Source of the DNA: Lineolata rhizophorae
Taxonomy: Eukaryota > Ascomycota > Dothideomycetes > Lineolatales > Lineolataceae
Direction of reading: 5' to 3'
Assembly (NCBI GenBank): GCA_010093515.1
Contig: MU001690.1
Coordinates: 1 to 64,000 of the forward strand
DNA length: 64,000 nucleotides
The notes below the pieces were generated by a model. The model was given only the letters and a program-made list of their open reading frames with translations, searched no databases and had not been told where the DNA came from. Below, piece after piece: positions 55,647-64,000 of this stretch. How positions within the stretch are numbered: the stretch's first letter is position 1; every line of letters begins with the position of its first letter. Position numbers and translations under genes: made by a program.

Positions 55647-57635
55647 AGTACGCGGAGTGGTCCCCTCTTAAGAATTCTTTCAGTCGCATGAAGGATAGGA
55701 GTGTTCTGACGCTCGGCTATGCGAGACACGGCCGTCGATTGATATATAATTCGTAGTATGTATAGAGACTGGCCGCTCTGAGTGCCGTTGGCCAGTCACA
55801 AGTGAGAGATGGTGGACAAAACGGGCCGGATGAGGCTGAGCTTGGCAGCTGGCCAGTGTGCTCGTATTCTGAGTCACCGTAGCTTTCAAAACTTGCCTCG
55901 TAGGTGGGGGGGGAACTGGCGCTGCTTGGAGCAATGGTGGACGATCCCCAGGGCGCTGCACGGGCTTCAACCTACTGTACGTAGTAAGATAGTTCAAACC
56001 CTACCCGCGTGCGATGTAGCCCCGGGGGGCACTAGCCAAGCGTTTGGCACCTATCCCTGCAGCCTGTAACGTCCTCCTGTTCTACATACGCCTTCGCCTG
56101 CACGTTATGTAGACGGGCCGCAGTGGCTTTTGGGCAAGCCACCTGGCCCTAGTCTACATACCGCCACCTAGCTTCGCGGCGGCCACGACCCGCACTCGCT
56201 CCTTGTGCTAGGCGCGTCACGGCAAATTGGTTGGTATTATTAGCAGGGACGAAATGGCTTGGCTCGAGATTGTCCGCGTCTTTTGCAACCCGTCACGTGA
56301 CGGCGCGATGTTGACCGGCCGCCGATCACTTCCCTGCCGTGAGTAGGTCGCGAGTTATAATAAGCACCGGCCACTCGCAATTGAGCACACATGCAGCAAG
56401 ACCAGCCGCTCGAACTGCGCCCCGCCTCGTTCATTTACTCGGCCGCGTCGCCTAGACAGGTACTGAACAGGTCCCGGGACGACTAGGAACCGATTCTTGA
56501 GATGTCATTCGGCCTGCCTGGGGCGAATGCATGCGATGCAACTCCAAAGCCTGGGCTGGTCCGCCCGGCCGTCTGTCAACGCGCTCGGTGCTGCGCCAAG
56601 GAGGAGGAAGAAGCCCGCGAGGCTGTGTCTCTCCGATCGTGTCTTCTCTCTCTCTTCCTCCTCGCCACCGTGATATGTCCCGGCACCTCGTCGGCCAAAA
56701 TCCCGCAGCCGCGGAATTGGCTCCGGCCGGGTGGCCGGGCTCCTCTCTCCATCTCCCACAGCCCCGGGAAGTGCGCCTCGTCCCGAGCACGAGACCGCCC
56801 CGGCGGCTGCCTTGCCCTCAGCCCGCCACCGAGGCTGCTTTGTGGCTGTAACCGTCGTACATATGTAGCCGCCTGCGTCCCTTAAATTACCGCCTTGGGC
56901 CAGCTAAATTTTCCGAAGTCGAAATCGTTTCTCCGCGGGATCCCCCAAGCCAGGCTCGGCTGGACTTGCTGCTTTTTTCTGCCCGAACCCCGCTACTTGT
57001 TCGACGAAGAAACTTTGTTTTCTTCCGTAGATGCAGGTGACGAGTAGCATACGTACACGGGACATATATATAGATATTCGAGCCAGCCACGCGAGCGATA
57101 CCTACGTAGTACATACAGACACGGTAGCTGGCGGTAGCCGGAGGCACCTCGACGATTCGGTGTCCTTTCCGTAGCCAAGCAACGCGCGAATAACCCGTCT
57201 TCCTCCTCACCTCTTCCTCTCTCTCTTTCCTTTTGCAGTTCAGTGTTCAAAGAAGACCAAGCGAAAAGGATTTTTGTAAACTGGAAGCGATCACGGGTAT
57301 TGTATGTATGCGCGCTACAGCCGAAACCCACATATGACAAAACGAGAAAAGAACGCCCACGCTGGACAGTTCGCCGCACCTCAAATCCTCTACCTGACCA
57401 TGCAGCCACCGATCCAGTTCAGTCCAATTCGCCTTATCTAAGCGGTTAATGCAACCGACCTTCCATCCACTCATCTCCCTTCGGCGTGCACCGGCGCAGA
57501 CCCACTCACTCTCGATTCCCTCCCTACACGGGCAATTCCTCAGTATTCTTAGAAACTGCCCAAACCATCGCAGGCACAGGCATCATACCCCCCCCTCCCC
57601 AACCCAAGGCGCTCTCCGGGTTCCCGCTTCCCCAC
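55647..57635. other. Intergenic region upstream of the Zn2Cys6 gene
   Basis: About 2 kb with no recognisable gene. It includes a TATATA-like element near 55,741, the palindrome at 56,292 listed separately, and a pyrimidine-rich 3' flank of the NIPA-like gene after about 57,450. Confidence 0.55.
56292..56301. promoter_or_regulatory. Palindromic GTCACGTGAC element
   Basis: A perfect 10-bp palindrome with an E-box core (CACGTG), about 650 bases upstream of the transcription-factor ATG. Such sites bind bHLH factors in fungi. Function here is speculative. Confidence 0.3.
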
Positions 57636-59997
57636 CTACCCCTCCCTCCATCTCCTCTTCCACCACCTCAACTTGAACCATCCACCCCCTTCCTCATCCC
57701 GCGCCGGCCCGCCGCCGCCGCCGCTTCTCCGCCTCCCGCTCCCGCCCATCAGCGGCGCCTCGTTGTCGTCGGACTCGGTGTACATCTCGTGGCCATCCTC
57801 CTCCTCCGCGCCGTGCTGCTGCTGCCGCTCCGCCTGTCTCTCCTCGTCCCACCGCTGGTCCGACGGCCCGATGCCGTTACCGTTGCCGTTGCCGCTGGCG
57901 CTCGCGTCAAGAACGCCATAGCTCCGCCTCTTGCTCCCGCTTCCACCACCACCGCCACCGCTCCCGCTTCCGCCCTGCGCCCCGGCGCCTAACGCCCCAA
58001 TCCCGCCCTCCCACCACCGTCTCAGGCTCTCCTCCCACCCTCCTCCTCCCGCACCCTGCCCTTCCGATACCGTCGCAGACCTCGCCGCCTTCTTCCCCTT
58101 CGTCGAGTCCAAATCCCTCGACCACGGACTACTCGGTTTCCCCCCTCCACCGCCGGCCAGCCCCGGCGACGCTGGCGACTGCTGCAACTGCTGCCGCTGC
58201 TGCCTCCTTTCCTGCAGGAACGCGAGGCTAGCCCGCCGCTGGGCCGGCGACGGCCATATATCATCGCCGCGGTCGTTCAGCTCGTCCCATACGTGGCTGG
58301 CCTCCTCGACCGCGAGCGTCATGCTGCGCGGGCGGCCGGACGCCGGCCGGCGGTTCGCGAACGAGGAGCGGCGCGGACGCTGCTGCTGGTCCGACGGCGT
58401 GCGCGGTGACGGCACCGCCGCCGAAGACGAGGCGTGGACGGGCATCTTTGGAGAGCGGCGGAGCGGCTGCGGCTGCGGTCGTAGGAGGGGGGTCGATTCT
58501 GAAGGCCCAGGGCCGCGGGATTTGGCTGAACTCCGCGAGGCTCCTTCGCCTTCTTCGGTGGCGCCTAAGGGGCTGGGCGTCGCGGGTGGAGACTCGATGG
58601 CCTCGGAAGCGAGGTCGGAGTCATCGTAGTCGTCGGGCTCGCGGAGTGGTCTGAAGTTTAATCCGGGGGTAAGAACTGTCTGGGGAGCAGAAATAGTAGG
58701 CGTTCTGCCGCTCCTGGTTGTCACCGGGGATGTTGGCGGACGATGGTGGCCATGGTGGAGGTGGTCCTCGTCCAATCTCCATGAGAGTGCCACAACACCC
58801 GTCAGCAGGATCACCGTTCCAAGGGCGATGAGAACGGCGTGTAATACAGGTAAGCGTGAGGCCTGGCGGAAATAGATAAGGCCGTCGAGAATCGCAACGA
58901 TGTTGTAAATGCAAAAGACAAACGGATATAGCACGCTGGTAGAACAGAGCTTGAGACCACGATGCAAAAAGTAAAGCTGCGCAAGCGCAAGGGCTACCAG
59001 GCCCAACAGGATCATCCACGACTGCCACCGATTAAATTGGTTGATGCGGTCGACAATCGTGCGTACAATCAACTCGACGGCGGACTTCGCCACCAGTAGG
59101 GAATGAGCTGAGAGGATGCCGCTTACGCATCCAAAGCACATTCCCCGCAACAGGCGTATTCGAGGTGTCGATCGTGGCGCCAAGCGCTTCAGTGCCCAGC
59201 TAGAGGCGAGAATAACACCGACGATCAAGAAAGTACCGATTAGCCACAGCATAAACTGTCGTCGCGCTAGGAGATCGAGAAGTTGGTTAAGGTTGTGCGA
59301 TGGCTCCGTGAGCGCCCCGAACGTTCCGATCAATACAGCTCCTCCGGTAACCAGAATGGTGCCCGCGAGAGAGAATCTTGTAAACGGCTCGCCGAGGATC
59401 AGGGTCGCACAGATGGTGTTGAAAACCAGACCCGACTAGTTACACGTCCCAGTCAGCCTAGTCCATGCTGCGCAAAGATACAGCGCCGATGTCCGCGTAG
59501 GAGGTTGGATTCGCATACCGCTTGCAAGGTTGAGAGTACCGGCAGAGGCAGGGTCGTAATTTGGATGGTACTGCCGACGATGTTCGACACGATGAACATG
59601 AACATGCCCAACTAAGTTATCTGCGCATTAGCGGTGTCCATCCATCAATCGCGCCCAAGCCCATGCCGTCCTAGCCGAACTGTAATAGCCGTACCTGCCA
59701 TCTCCGTCGCCTGTACGGCGGCCGCCGAGTGTGATGTTCCTCCTTCTCATCCTCGAGCAAATGCGACTTGCGCTGCAGGGTCAGGCCGACGCTTTGGATG
59801 GTAGTCGAAAGCAATCCTACGAGCACGCCAAGCTAAAAAGGAACGGGGCGCAACAGCCTTTCGTCAGCCTTTATCGATACTCCCCAGGTTCGTGGATAGA
59901 ATATGATCGGAGGGCGAGATCCTGGTGACCACGGCGTCGCTTTCGAAAGCCCAAGGTGACTCACGGCAACGCTGGCCCCGGCGGACAGCTCGACCAT
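57636..59997 (-). CDS. NIPA-family (DUF803) magnesium transporter, 687 aa
   Basis: Five... rather, four exons: 59997-59965 (MVELSAGASVA), 59832-59695, 59611-59519 and 59435-57636, each phase 0. The membrane domain (1 to about 310) shows the NIPA pattern: LGVLVGLLSTTIQSVGLTLQ, RRPPYRRRRWQ, then GSTIQITTLPLPVLSTLQASG, NTICATLILGEPFTRF and further segments such as VLHAVLIALGTVILLTGVVAL, about nine in all. Family members carry Mg2+ across plasma or endosomal membranes. The C-terminal half (about 320-687) is cytoplasmic and low-complexity (Ser/Arg/Gly-rich). The start was placed at 59997 because the following VGLLSTTIQ block is the conserved beginning. It is divergent from V-ATPase subunit E across 0.87 kb. 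Transport function is a family inference. Confidence 0.88.
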
Positions 59998-60869
59998 GGC
60001 CGAGGCTCGCTCGAAGTGGATTTCCGGACAGCGGCAAGGAAGTCGAGGCTACCTAGCCGGCAGCTTCATTCTGGGGCAGTTGACGGCAAGACTGCGAGTG
60101 ACGGCGAAGGAGGGCGGTGCTGCACGCAACGAATGAGGTTGCGCAGTAGTGGTGGTGGTGGAGGACGAGGGGATGACGATGGAGCTTGCGGTCGCGTTCG
60201 GTCGAGGGGTCGGGTGCCGCCCAGTCAGCCGAGCAAGGGACGGACAGCGTGGCCAGCGGCAATTGAACGGGCGTGTCGATCGGAATCGGCGCGAGCCGAG
60301 GTCTGGAGGAGAGGTGAAAAAAGAAAGGAAAGGGAAAATGAGCCAAGGTGAGGATGCTGAGTGCAGGACTTCGGGACAGCCATAGGCTAGCAGGTGTGTG
60401 GTTCACGAAGCGCGCGTTGGTACATGCGACAGTCGGGCTGGGCCTGGGGGCGAGCCGGTGGCTGCAGGCGCAGTGTGGCACCCGCGGCTGCCCGTGGAGG
60501 CGCACGCAGAAGGAGGGGCCCGGGCAGGAAGCTTCCCCGTCCAGGCCAGGCAGCCGCATCGCTATTGGCGGGCCGCCTTGCTTTTTCACGCCTATCGACT
60601 CGCCCAGCAGCCTCGATCTCAGTTGCTCGTTCCGTCGTCGGTGCGCCTGCTGCTCCTGCTCCCCGCCAGCTGCCTTGAAGGCCCGCCAAGACGCAGCTAG
60701 CCCGCCGGTGCCCGCCTCGCTGCTGCTGCTGCTTGCGGTTGCTCTGCTGCCGCTGCTCTGCACCCATCAGCTTCCCCACCGCGCACGATCCATCGTCATC
60801 CGCCCGTGATTCCTTGACCACGCTCTTCCGACCGCCTCCTGCAATTGATCTCCCCTCCTCGCCGCCATC
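59998..60869. promoter_or_regulatory. Shared divergent promoter region, NIPA-like / V-ATPase E
   Basis: The 872 bp between two divergent ATGs must hold both promoters and 5' UTRs. It is GC-rich with open but featureless frames on both strands. No specific site was assigned. Confidence 0.5.
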
Positions 60870-61773
60870 ATGTCGCAGGTTCATGCCATGTCCGACGACC
60901 AGGTCAGCAAAGAACCGCCCTTCCTCCCGCGGTTGCGAGCTTTTCAGCTTGCCGCGCCGCGTTGCGGAGACCCCTCAACAACAGCACCAGACATGCGTAT
61001 GCTGACACGCTGCGTCCCCCTCCCAACCGGTTGGGGGCGCACCCGTTGCAGGTCGCCGGCGAGCTGAAGAAGATGACGGCCTTCATCCAGCAGGAGGCGC
61101 TGGAGAAGGCCAAGGAGATCCAGATCAAGGCGGACGAGGAGTTCGCCATCGAGAAGTCCAAGCTGGTGCGCCAGGAGACGGCCGCCATCGACGCCGAGTA
61201 CGAGAAGAAGTTCAAGCAGGCCTCCATGTCGCAGCAGATCACGCGCTCCACGCTCGCGAACAAGTCGCGCCTGCGCATCCTGTCGGCCCGCCAAGAGGTG
61301 CTCGACAACCTCTTCCAGCAGGCCTCGAGCAAGCTCGCCGACGCCACAAAGGACAAGAAGCAGTACCAGGAGACCATGAAGAACCTCGTCCTCGAGGGCC
61401 TCTTTGCCCTGCTCGAGCCCAAAGTCATGATCAAGGCGAAAAAGGCAGACTTTGACGTGGCCAAGAAGGCCATCGCCGACGCCCAGAAGGAATACAAGTC
61501 TCAAACCGGCTCCGAGGTCACGCCGGTTTTGGATGAGAGCGATCCGCTGCCGGACGGCACGTAAGTTGGCCACGACCACGGCCGCTCTGAAAGGGTCTTC
61601 TGCTGACCGACTTGCTTGTTAGGGCCGGAGGCTGTGTCATCGTCGGTGGAGGGGGCAAGATTGACATCAACAACACGTTTGAGGAGAGATTGAAGCTGCT
61701 GGAGTCGGATGCCCTGCCTGCTATGCGAGTGGCGCTGTTTGGCGACAACGAGAACCGCAAGTTCAGGGACTGA
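60870..61773 (+). CDS. vma-4: V-type proton ATPase subunit E, 230 aa
   Basis: Three exons: 60870-60902 (MSQVHAMSDDQ), 61052-61560 and 61623-61773. Subunit E is part of the peripheral stalk that links the ATP-hydrolysing V1 head to the V0 membrane ring; it acts on vacuoles and other acidic organelles. The sequence shows the family blocks MTAFIQQEALEKAKEIQIKA, DEEFAIEKSKLVRQE, SQQITRSTLANKSRLRIL and the C-terminal GGKIDINNTFEERL and PAMRVALFG. Length is normal for fungi. The first intron (149 nt) follows a very short first exon, as in Neurospora vma-4; the second is 62 nt. The protein is one long helix pair, as expected for a stalk. No anomalies were found. Confidence 0.96.
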
Positions 61774-62495
61774 GTTCGTTCTCTTCTCCTTTTCGTGTGC
61801 GGTCTCGTGGTTGCTATAGAACAAGGGGGTTGGGGGAGTCGGGCTCCCCAAGGGAAGAAGTTCCTGGAGCTTTTCTCTGTACATCGGGATGGCATCGTTA
61901 CGGCTGCAGGTATTCCCTCGGTTGTTTTGTAGCATTTAGCGGTCCCGTCTGTGCTGTATCATACCACGTGCCTGTCAGGCGGACGGGCTCGATTTCATAG
62001 TACTTATTATATGGCCTTACCTTCAAACTTGTACACGCAATATGGAACGTAAAATCCGGAACATTGCCTCAGGGAAGCTTAAGCTCTGGTGCTTCTCCGA
62101 GAGACGCAAAGTCTCCTGCGGGTGTAGCTGCCAAGTAATTCATACCAGAGGCTCTACATGCTATCAAGGCTTTACGTAAGGCTCTTGATTACTTCTTGTA
62201 AGTTCACGACGCCATTATCACTCTCGAATTGGTCTTGTGATGTTGGGGAGGCGCCAGAGAGGAGCCAGCCAGTCAGGTGCAAGGGTCCCGCCGAGCGCGT
62301 GCTGCTATTGGCCCAAGCTCGTAAGCGAAAGCTTGACTTTCCATACGGAGTACCAGAAGGGCTCCTGCTCGCAGTCGCGTCCATCCCACATGCACGGCCG
62401 CGCCTTCGTTTCTCTGCACGCGGCCACAATATCACGGCTCTCTTTGCCGCACCGCTTGTCCTCCCCAATTCTCCGTAACCCTCACGTCGCCCCCA
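61774..62495. other. Intergenic region, vma-4 3' / CHS5 promoter
   Basis: About 720 bases. The 3' flank of vma-4 and the promoter of the CHS5 gene lie here. Nothing else was recognised. Confidence 0.55.
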
Positions 62496-63911
62496 ATGCT
62501 GATATCATTGACCGTCGGCAAGGTCGACGCCGGCGTGGCCGTGCTTCTGACCGAAGATAAGCGCCTGGTAACACCTGACAACCACCCCTCCCATTCAGAG
62601 CGCCACGAGAGCGGATCTGCGATTCTAACGTCTACGCCGCGTAAGATCGAGTTTCCCTCCATCTTGCTCCCCACAGACATATCGTGCGGCAGTATCGTCG
62701 ACATCAATGTCTCGCGCAACTACGCCGCCGAGAACAGCGCCGAGACGGCATTCGCCAACCTGCAGCGGACCATCCTGCACACCTTCGGCCTGCATACGCC
62801 CAAGCCGCCGGTGCTGCGCTGCCGCAACGCGACGCAGACGTCGGTCGTGCTCGAGTGGGACCCGATCGACCTGGCGACGGCGGAGCTGCGTTCGCTGATC
62901 CTGTACCGCAACGGCTCCAAGGCGGGCGCGATCCCAAAGCCGCTCGAGATGCAGAGCACCAAGATCTCCGGCCTGGCCGTCGACACCGAGTACGTGTTCC
63001 ACCTGGTGCTGCGTACATCGGCCGGCACCTTCTCGAGCGAGCGCCTGCACGTGCGCACCCACAAGATGACGGAGCTGTCGGGCATCACTATCACGCCGGG
63101 CGTCATGCCGGCGGCGCTGCGCGAGTCGCTGCAGAAGACGGCCGAGCGCATCGGCGCCAAGGTCATCGATGCGGTCCGCATCGACACGACGCACTTCGTC
63201 TGCACCGAGGGCCGCGGCCAGGCCTGGGAGCGCGCCGTCGAGATGAACGTCCCCGTCGTCGTGCCAGACTGGGTCAAGGGCTGCGAGCGCGAGGGCCGCA
63301 TCGTCGGCGTCCGCGGCTACTACCTCAACGCGGACCCACGCCTGCGCCAGGTCGGCGCCGGCCACCAGCCGCAGCAACAACAGCATCCTCAACAGCAGCA
63401 TCAACAGCAACGCCAACAGCCTCCGACCCCCAAGACCGAAGTCACGCCGCCGACGCCAGAGCGTCCGACGCGAGACTCGCTGGCTGCGAACGGCGCCGAG
63501 GCCCACCGGGCATCCCAGTCAAGCGAGGCTAGCAAACCGCCTCCCACGCCGCCCGCCAAATTCAGCCCGGACGTGGCGGCTCCGGCACACGGCTCGACAA
63601 GCGAAGGCGAGGAGCAGAGCAGCGAGGACGGCGGGGAGGGCGCGCCGCCGGAGCCCAAGTCCGCAGCCGAAGACGAGCCGAAGGTGCGGCGCCAGGATGT
63701 CGAGCCCCAGGCCGTGGGCGATGCCGAGAGCAGCGGGGAGGAGACGGAAGGGGAAGGTGGTGCCGTGGGCGGCGGCGGCGCTGGGGGCGGCGGGGCGGAA
63801 GCCGGCGCCCAGGGCGGAGGGGGACCGGCGCTACCGACTCGCCAGGCGGACGGCGGAATGGGCGGGACCAGGACCCCGGACTCGGGTGACTTCCACGAGG
63901 TGGCTTTGTAG
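62496..63911 (+). CDS. chs5: CHS5, exomer scaffold (FN3 + BRCT), 445 aa
   Basis: Two exons: 62496-62567 and 62646-63911. The 78-nt intron has a TTCTAACG branch site and a GTAAG-ending acceptor; removing it joins LLTEDKRL to IEFPSILLP, the conserved Chs5 N-terminus. CHS5 is the core of exomer, which sorts chitin synthase and other cargo from the trans-Golgi to the cell surface. The dimerisation segment SLTVGKVDAG is at the start, the FN3 domain at about 75-165 (VLRCRNATQTSVVLEWDPI), the BRCT domain at about 170-255 (IDTTHFVCTEG, VPVVVPDWVKGC). The tail is Gln-rich and then acidic/Gly-rich. Since the intron is 3n long without a stop, retention would insert 26 residues. The stop is at 63909-63911. 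Confidence 0.93.
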   Translation: MLISLTVGKVDAGVAVLLTEDKRLVTPDNHPSHSERHESGSAILTSTPRKIEFPSILLPTDISCGSIVDINVSRNYAAENSAETAFANLQRTILHTFGLHTPKPPVLRCRNATQTSVVLEWDPIDLATAELRSLILYRNGSKAGAIPKPLEMQSTKISGLAVDTEYVFHLVLRTSAGTFSSERLHVRTHKMTELSGITITPGVMPAALRESLQKTAERIGAKVIDAVRIDTTHFVCTEGRGQAWERAVEMNVPVVVPDWVKGCEREGRIVGVRGYYLNADPRLRQVGAGHQPQQQQHPQQQHQQQRQQPPTPKTEVTPPTPERPTRDSLAANGAEAHRASQSSEASKPPPTPPAKFSPDVAAPAHGSTSEGEEQSSEDGGEGAPPEPKSAAEDEPKVRRQDVEPQAVGDAESSGEETEGEGGAVGGGGAGGGGAEAGAQGGGGPALPTRQADGGMGGTRTPDSGDFHEVAL

Positions 63912-64000
63912 AACGGCGTTTGGCGTGCTGCGTACGTGATTGGCCGCTACGGCTGTCACGCTTTGCCTTGCTACGTACCCTACGTACCTACCTTCCTCTC
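63912..64000. other. 3' flank of chs5 to window edge
   Basis: Only 89 bases with a short repeated CTACGTAC motif at the end. Nothing further can be said. Confidence 0.5.

Overview
The window looks like chromosomal DNA of a filamentous ascomycete (Pezizomycotina, most likely a Sordariomycete). The signs are short spliceosomal introns (about 48 to 200 nt) with fungal branch sites, GC-rich housekeeping genes carrying long low-complexity tails, and fungal families such as HET, Zn(II)2Cys6, Flc/TRP-like, methylcitrate-cycle enzymes and CHS5. The species cannot be named from the sequence alone. No rRNA, tRNA, CRISPR array, virus-derived element or intact transposon was seen.

Layout. 1-2.9 kb: the 5' end of a HET-domain gene runs off the left edge, followed by a small Cys-rich gene. 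2.9-16.6 kb is a dense GC-rich core block: an FAD monooxygenase, a class I histone deacetylase of the Hos2/HosA type, the phosphatidate phosphatase lipin (Pah1/Ned1), and, divergent from lipin, a large membrane-anchored fibronectin-III/coiled-coil protein. 17-21.1 kb is a decayed island with a broken NLR-like gene (SesB-type hydrolase plus NB-ARC) and a broken CYP52-like cytochrome P450. 21.5-26.4 kb: the beta subunit of the nascent polypeptide-associated complex (egd1), a short-chain dehydrogenase and an MFS sugar transporter. 27.3-32.8 kb: a small PHD-like protein, then mitochondrial 2-methylisocitrate lyase and 2-methylcitrate synthase transcribed divergently from one 0.7 kb promoter. 33-42 kb is lower in GC and poor in genes: a protein kinase with an eroded 5' end and a CorA-like membrane protein with an unresolved 5' end. 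42-50.4 kb: a Flc/TRP-like membrane protein with a very long tail, and a FYVE+RING ubiquitin-ligase-type protein. 50.4-53.9 kb is mostly gene-free with one small secreted Cys-rich protein. 53.9-64 kb: a Zn2Cys6 transcription factor, a NIPA-type magnesium transporter, V-ATPase subunit E and the exomer scaffold CHS5.

How the genes work together. The clearest functional pair is methylisocitrate lyase with methylcitrate synthase, two steps of mitochondrial propionyl-CoA detoxification. Lipin, V-ATPase E, CHS5, the FYVE/RING protein and the Flc-like protein all belong to membrane lipid or trafficking biology, but nothing in the sequence shows that they are co-regulated.

Most notable observation. 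The egd1 gene keeps its conserved reading frame only if a one-nucleotide exon is spliced between two introns that each have a good donor, branch site and acceptor. The methylcitrate synthase gene shows a similar frame problem that a 7-nt (or 1-nt) microexon solves.
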